Positions 63,201 to 64,000 of a DNA stretch of 64,000 bases are shown in pieces. How positions within the stretch are numbered: the first letter of the stretch is position 1; each line of letters starts with the position of its first letter. The position numbers and the translations under genes were made by a program. Source of the stretch: Psychrobacillus psychrotolerans (GTDB lineage Bacteria; Bacillota; Bacilli; Bacillales_A; Planococcaceae); assembly GCF_900115805.1 (NCBI RefSeq), contig NZ_FOXU01000002.1:248001-312000 (forward strand). Reading direction: 5' to 3'. The notes under the pieces were generated by a model. That model saw only the letters and a list, made by a program, of their open reading frames with translations, did not search any database and had not been told where the DNA came from.

Positions 63201-63814
63201 TCTATCTCACCTTTTAAATGTTCCTGTTTATTTAGAAACCTAATAATCCTAGCCTTCTCTTTTATTTCTAATAGATGGAGTCCGGTATCACTTGTCGCAA
63301 ACCCAAATTCACTTTCATTAGGCTGCTTTAAAAATGCTTTGATGAATTGAGAGATAAACCCACCATGAGAGACAATTGCCACCCGATTATATCCCTGATA
63401 ATCTTGCATGATTTTGTGAAAAATTCTTTCTGCACGAAAGCGAAACTCTAATTCTGATTCACCCTTTTCAATAGGAATATGTAATGGTCTTCCTGCTAGA
63501 GGTAGTGGATACTTCACCCGAGCTACCTCCTTAGAAAGTCCCGCTAGCACACCATTATTAAATTCCATTAAATCAGTTTCAATGAGCAAGTTGCAGCCGA
63601 CGAATTTTTGTAGTATTTCGGCAGTGCCCTTTGCTCTTAATAAAGGACTTGCTAAGATAATATCAGGTGGTAGATGTTCTGCTACGTATGCCCCCATTGT
63701 ATTTGCTTGCAGCTCCCCTAATTTAGTCAAGGCGAAGTCTGCTCTTCCTTCATGCACTCCCAGTAAATCTGCCTCCGATTGTCCATGTCGTATAATAAGT
63801 AACTCCACCTGCAC
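63197..63814 (-). CDS. Histidine phosphatase family protein (phosphoglycerate mutase-like)
   Basis: The 205-residue protein has the RHG motif LLIIRHGQSEAD near the N-terminus, the ASPLLRAKGTAEILQ arginine segment, Glu in LMEFNNGVLAGLSKE, and the second catalytic His in VAIVSHGGFIS. These make it a phosphatase of the small-molecule histidine phosphatase family, related to broad-specificity phosphatases. The start is a GTG (63814) after AGGGAGA. It is coupled to the alpha/beta hydrolase gene that overlaps it. Confidence 0.88.
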   Translation of the reverse strand: MQVELLIIRHGQSEADLLGVHEGRADFALTKLGELQANTMGAYVAEHLPPDIILASPLLRAKGTAEILQKFVGCNLLIETDLMEFNNGVLAGLSKEVARVKYPLPLAGRPLHIPIEKGESELEFRFRAERIFHKIMQDYQGYNRVAIVSHGGFISQFIKAFLKQPNESEFGFATSDTGLHLLEIKEKARIIRFLNKQEHLKGEID

Positions 63815-63823
63815 ATCTCCCTT

Positions 63824-64000
63824 TTAACGCATTACATATTCTGCTAATACACTTTGTACCTTATATATATTTAGGGTTTTATTGAATTTCTTTTGTATAG
63901 GAACTGAGCTTCCCGATAACCAAATTTTTAGTTCCGCGTCCAGATCAAAGGTGCCAGCAGTTTCAATTGAAAAATGAACGATACTTCTATATGGAATAGA
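63824..64000 (-). CDS. PH-domain (DUF1696/bPH) protein, C-terminal part (5' end outside window)
   Basis: The minus-strand frame enters from the right edge and stops at 63824-63826. The 58 visible residues (IPYRSIVHFSIETAGTFDLDAELKIWLSGS ... NIYKVQSVLAEYVMR) match the C-terminal strands and helix of the small bacterial PH-domain proteins found in Bacillales. The function of this family is not known. The stop lies just 10 bp before the histidine phosphatase start, so it could lead that unit. Confidence 0.75.
   Translation of the reverse strand, partial: SIPYRSIVHFSIETAGTFDLDAELKIWLSGSSVPIQKKFNKTLNIYKVQSVLAEYVMR

Overview
The window looks like a stretch of chromosome from a low-GC, endospore-forming member of the Bacillales. 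Evidence for this is AT-rich DNA, strong AGGAGG-type ribosome binding sites with many TTG and GTG starts, a spore protein gene (tlp, 16316-16543), the yqhH-yqhG pair known from Bacillus, a Bacillus-type xylose cluster and a typical Bacillus-like tRNA block. Bacillaceae/Planococcaceae is an inference; I cannot name a species. I see no prophage, IS transposase, CRISPR array or rRNA.

Layout. 1-9 kb: the tail of a sensor kinase with two PepSY proteins, an aldehyde dehydrogenase, a BMP-type binding lipoprotein paired with a chemoreceptor, a SIMPL protein, and two proteins sharing a small C-terminal domain. 9-15.3 kb: a LysM-3D cell wall enzyme, a YjdF-like membrane protein, a YdaT-like protein with a sigma-B-like promoter, a YeeE/YedE transporter with a TusA-like protein (sulfur uptake), and yqhH-yqhG. 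15.5-16.3 kb: tRNA genes Ser, fMet, Asp, Phe and Gly with unusual spacer elements. 16.3-20.8 kb: tlp, a soluble PAS chemoreceptor, an acidic unknown, a radical SAM-SPASM protein and an aldo/keto reductase.

20.8-34.1 kb is a xylose/xylo-oligosaccharide island: aldose epimerase, Gfo/Idh/MocA oxidoreductase, aldo/keto reductase, xylB, xylA, a YesL-type protein, a sugar ABC importer without its own ATPase, XylR and a GH43 beta-xylosidase. Candidate XylR and CcpA sites lie upstream of its units. 34.2-45.6 kb: a small unknown protein, a YczE-type membrane protein divergent from a LysR regulator, a four-gene NAD salvage cluster (NrtR-like Nudix protein, pncA, pncB, nadD-like) with inverted repeats at its promoters, a YqcI/YcgG protein, an amidinotransferase-fold hydrolase, an SDR, an M14 carboxypeptidase and an Old Yellow Enzyme.

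45.7-62.3 kb is the most unusual part. Two paralogous three-gene cassettes (small membrane protein, Tat-exported gluconate-dehydrogenase-subunit-3-like protein, GMC flavoprotein with a four-cysteine motif) face outward at its two ends. Between them lie a GntR regulator, uppP, two small membrane-protein loci (one interrupted by a stop), a remodelled peptide ABC importer and tatA. The importer has a lipoprotein that appears to be a circularly permuted family-5 solute-binding protein, OppB and OppC permeases with long extra N-terminal membrane regions, and one fused two-domain ATPase transcribed divergently. The first cassette's promoter region carries two GTATAC-centred palindromes 21 bp apart, suiting the nearby GntR regulator. 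The window ends with an alpha/beta hydrolase, a histidine phosphatase and the tail of a PH-domain protein.
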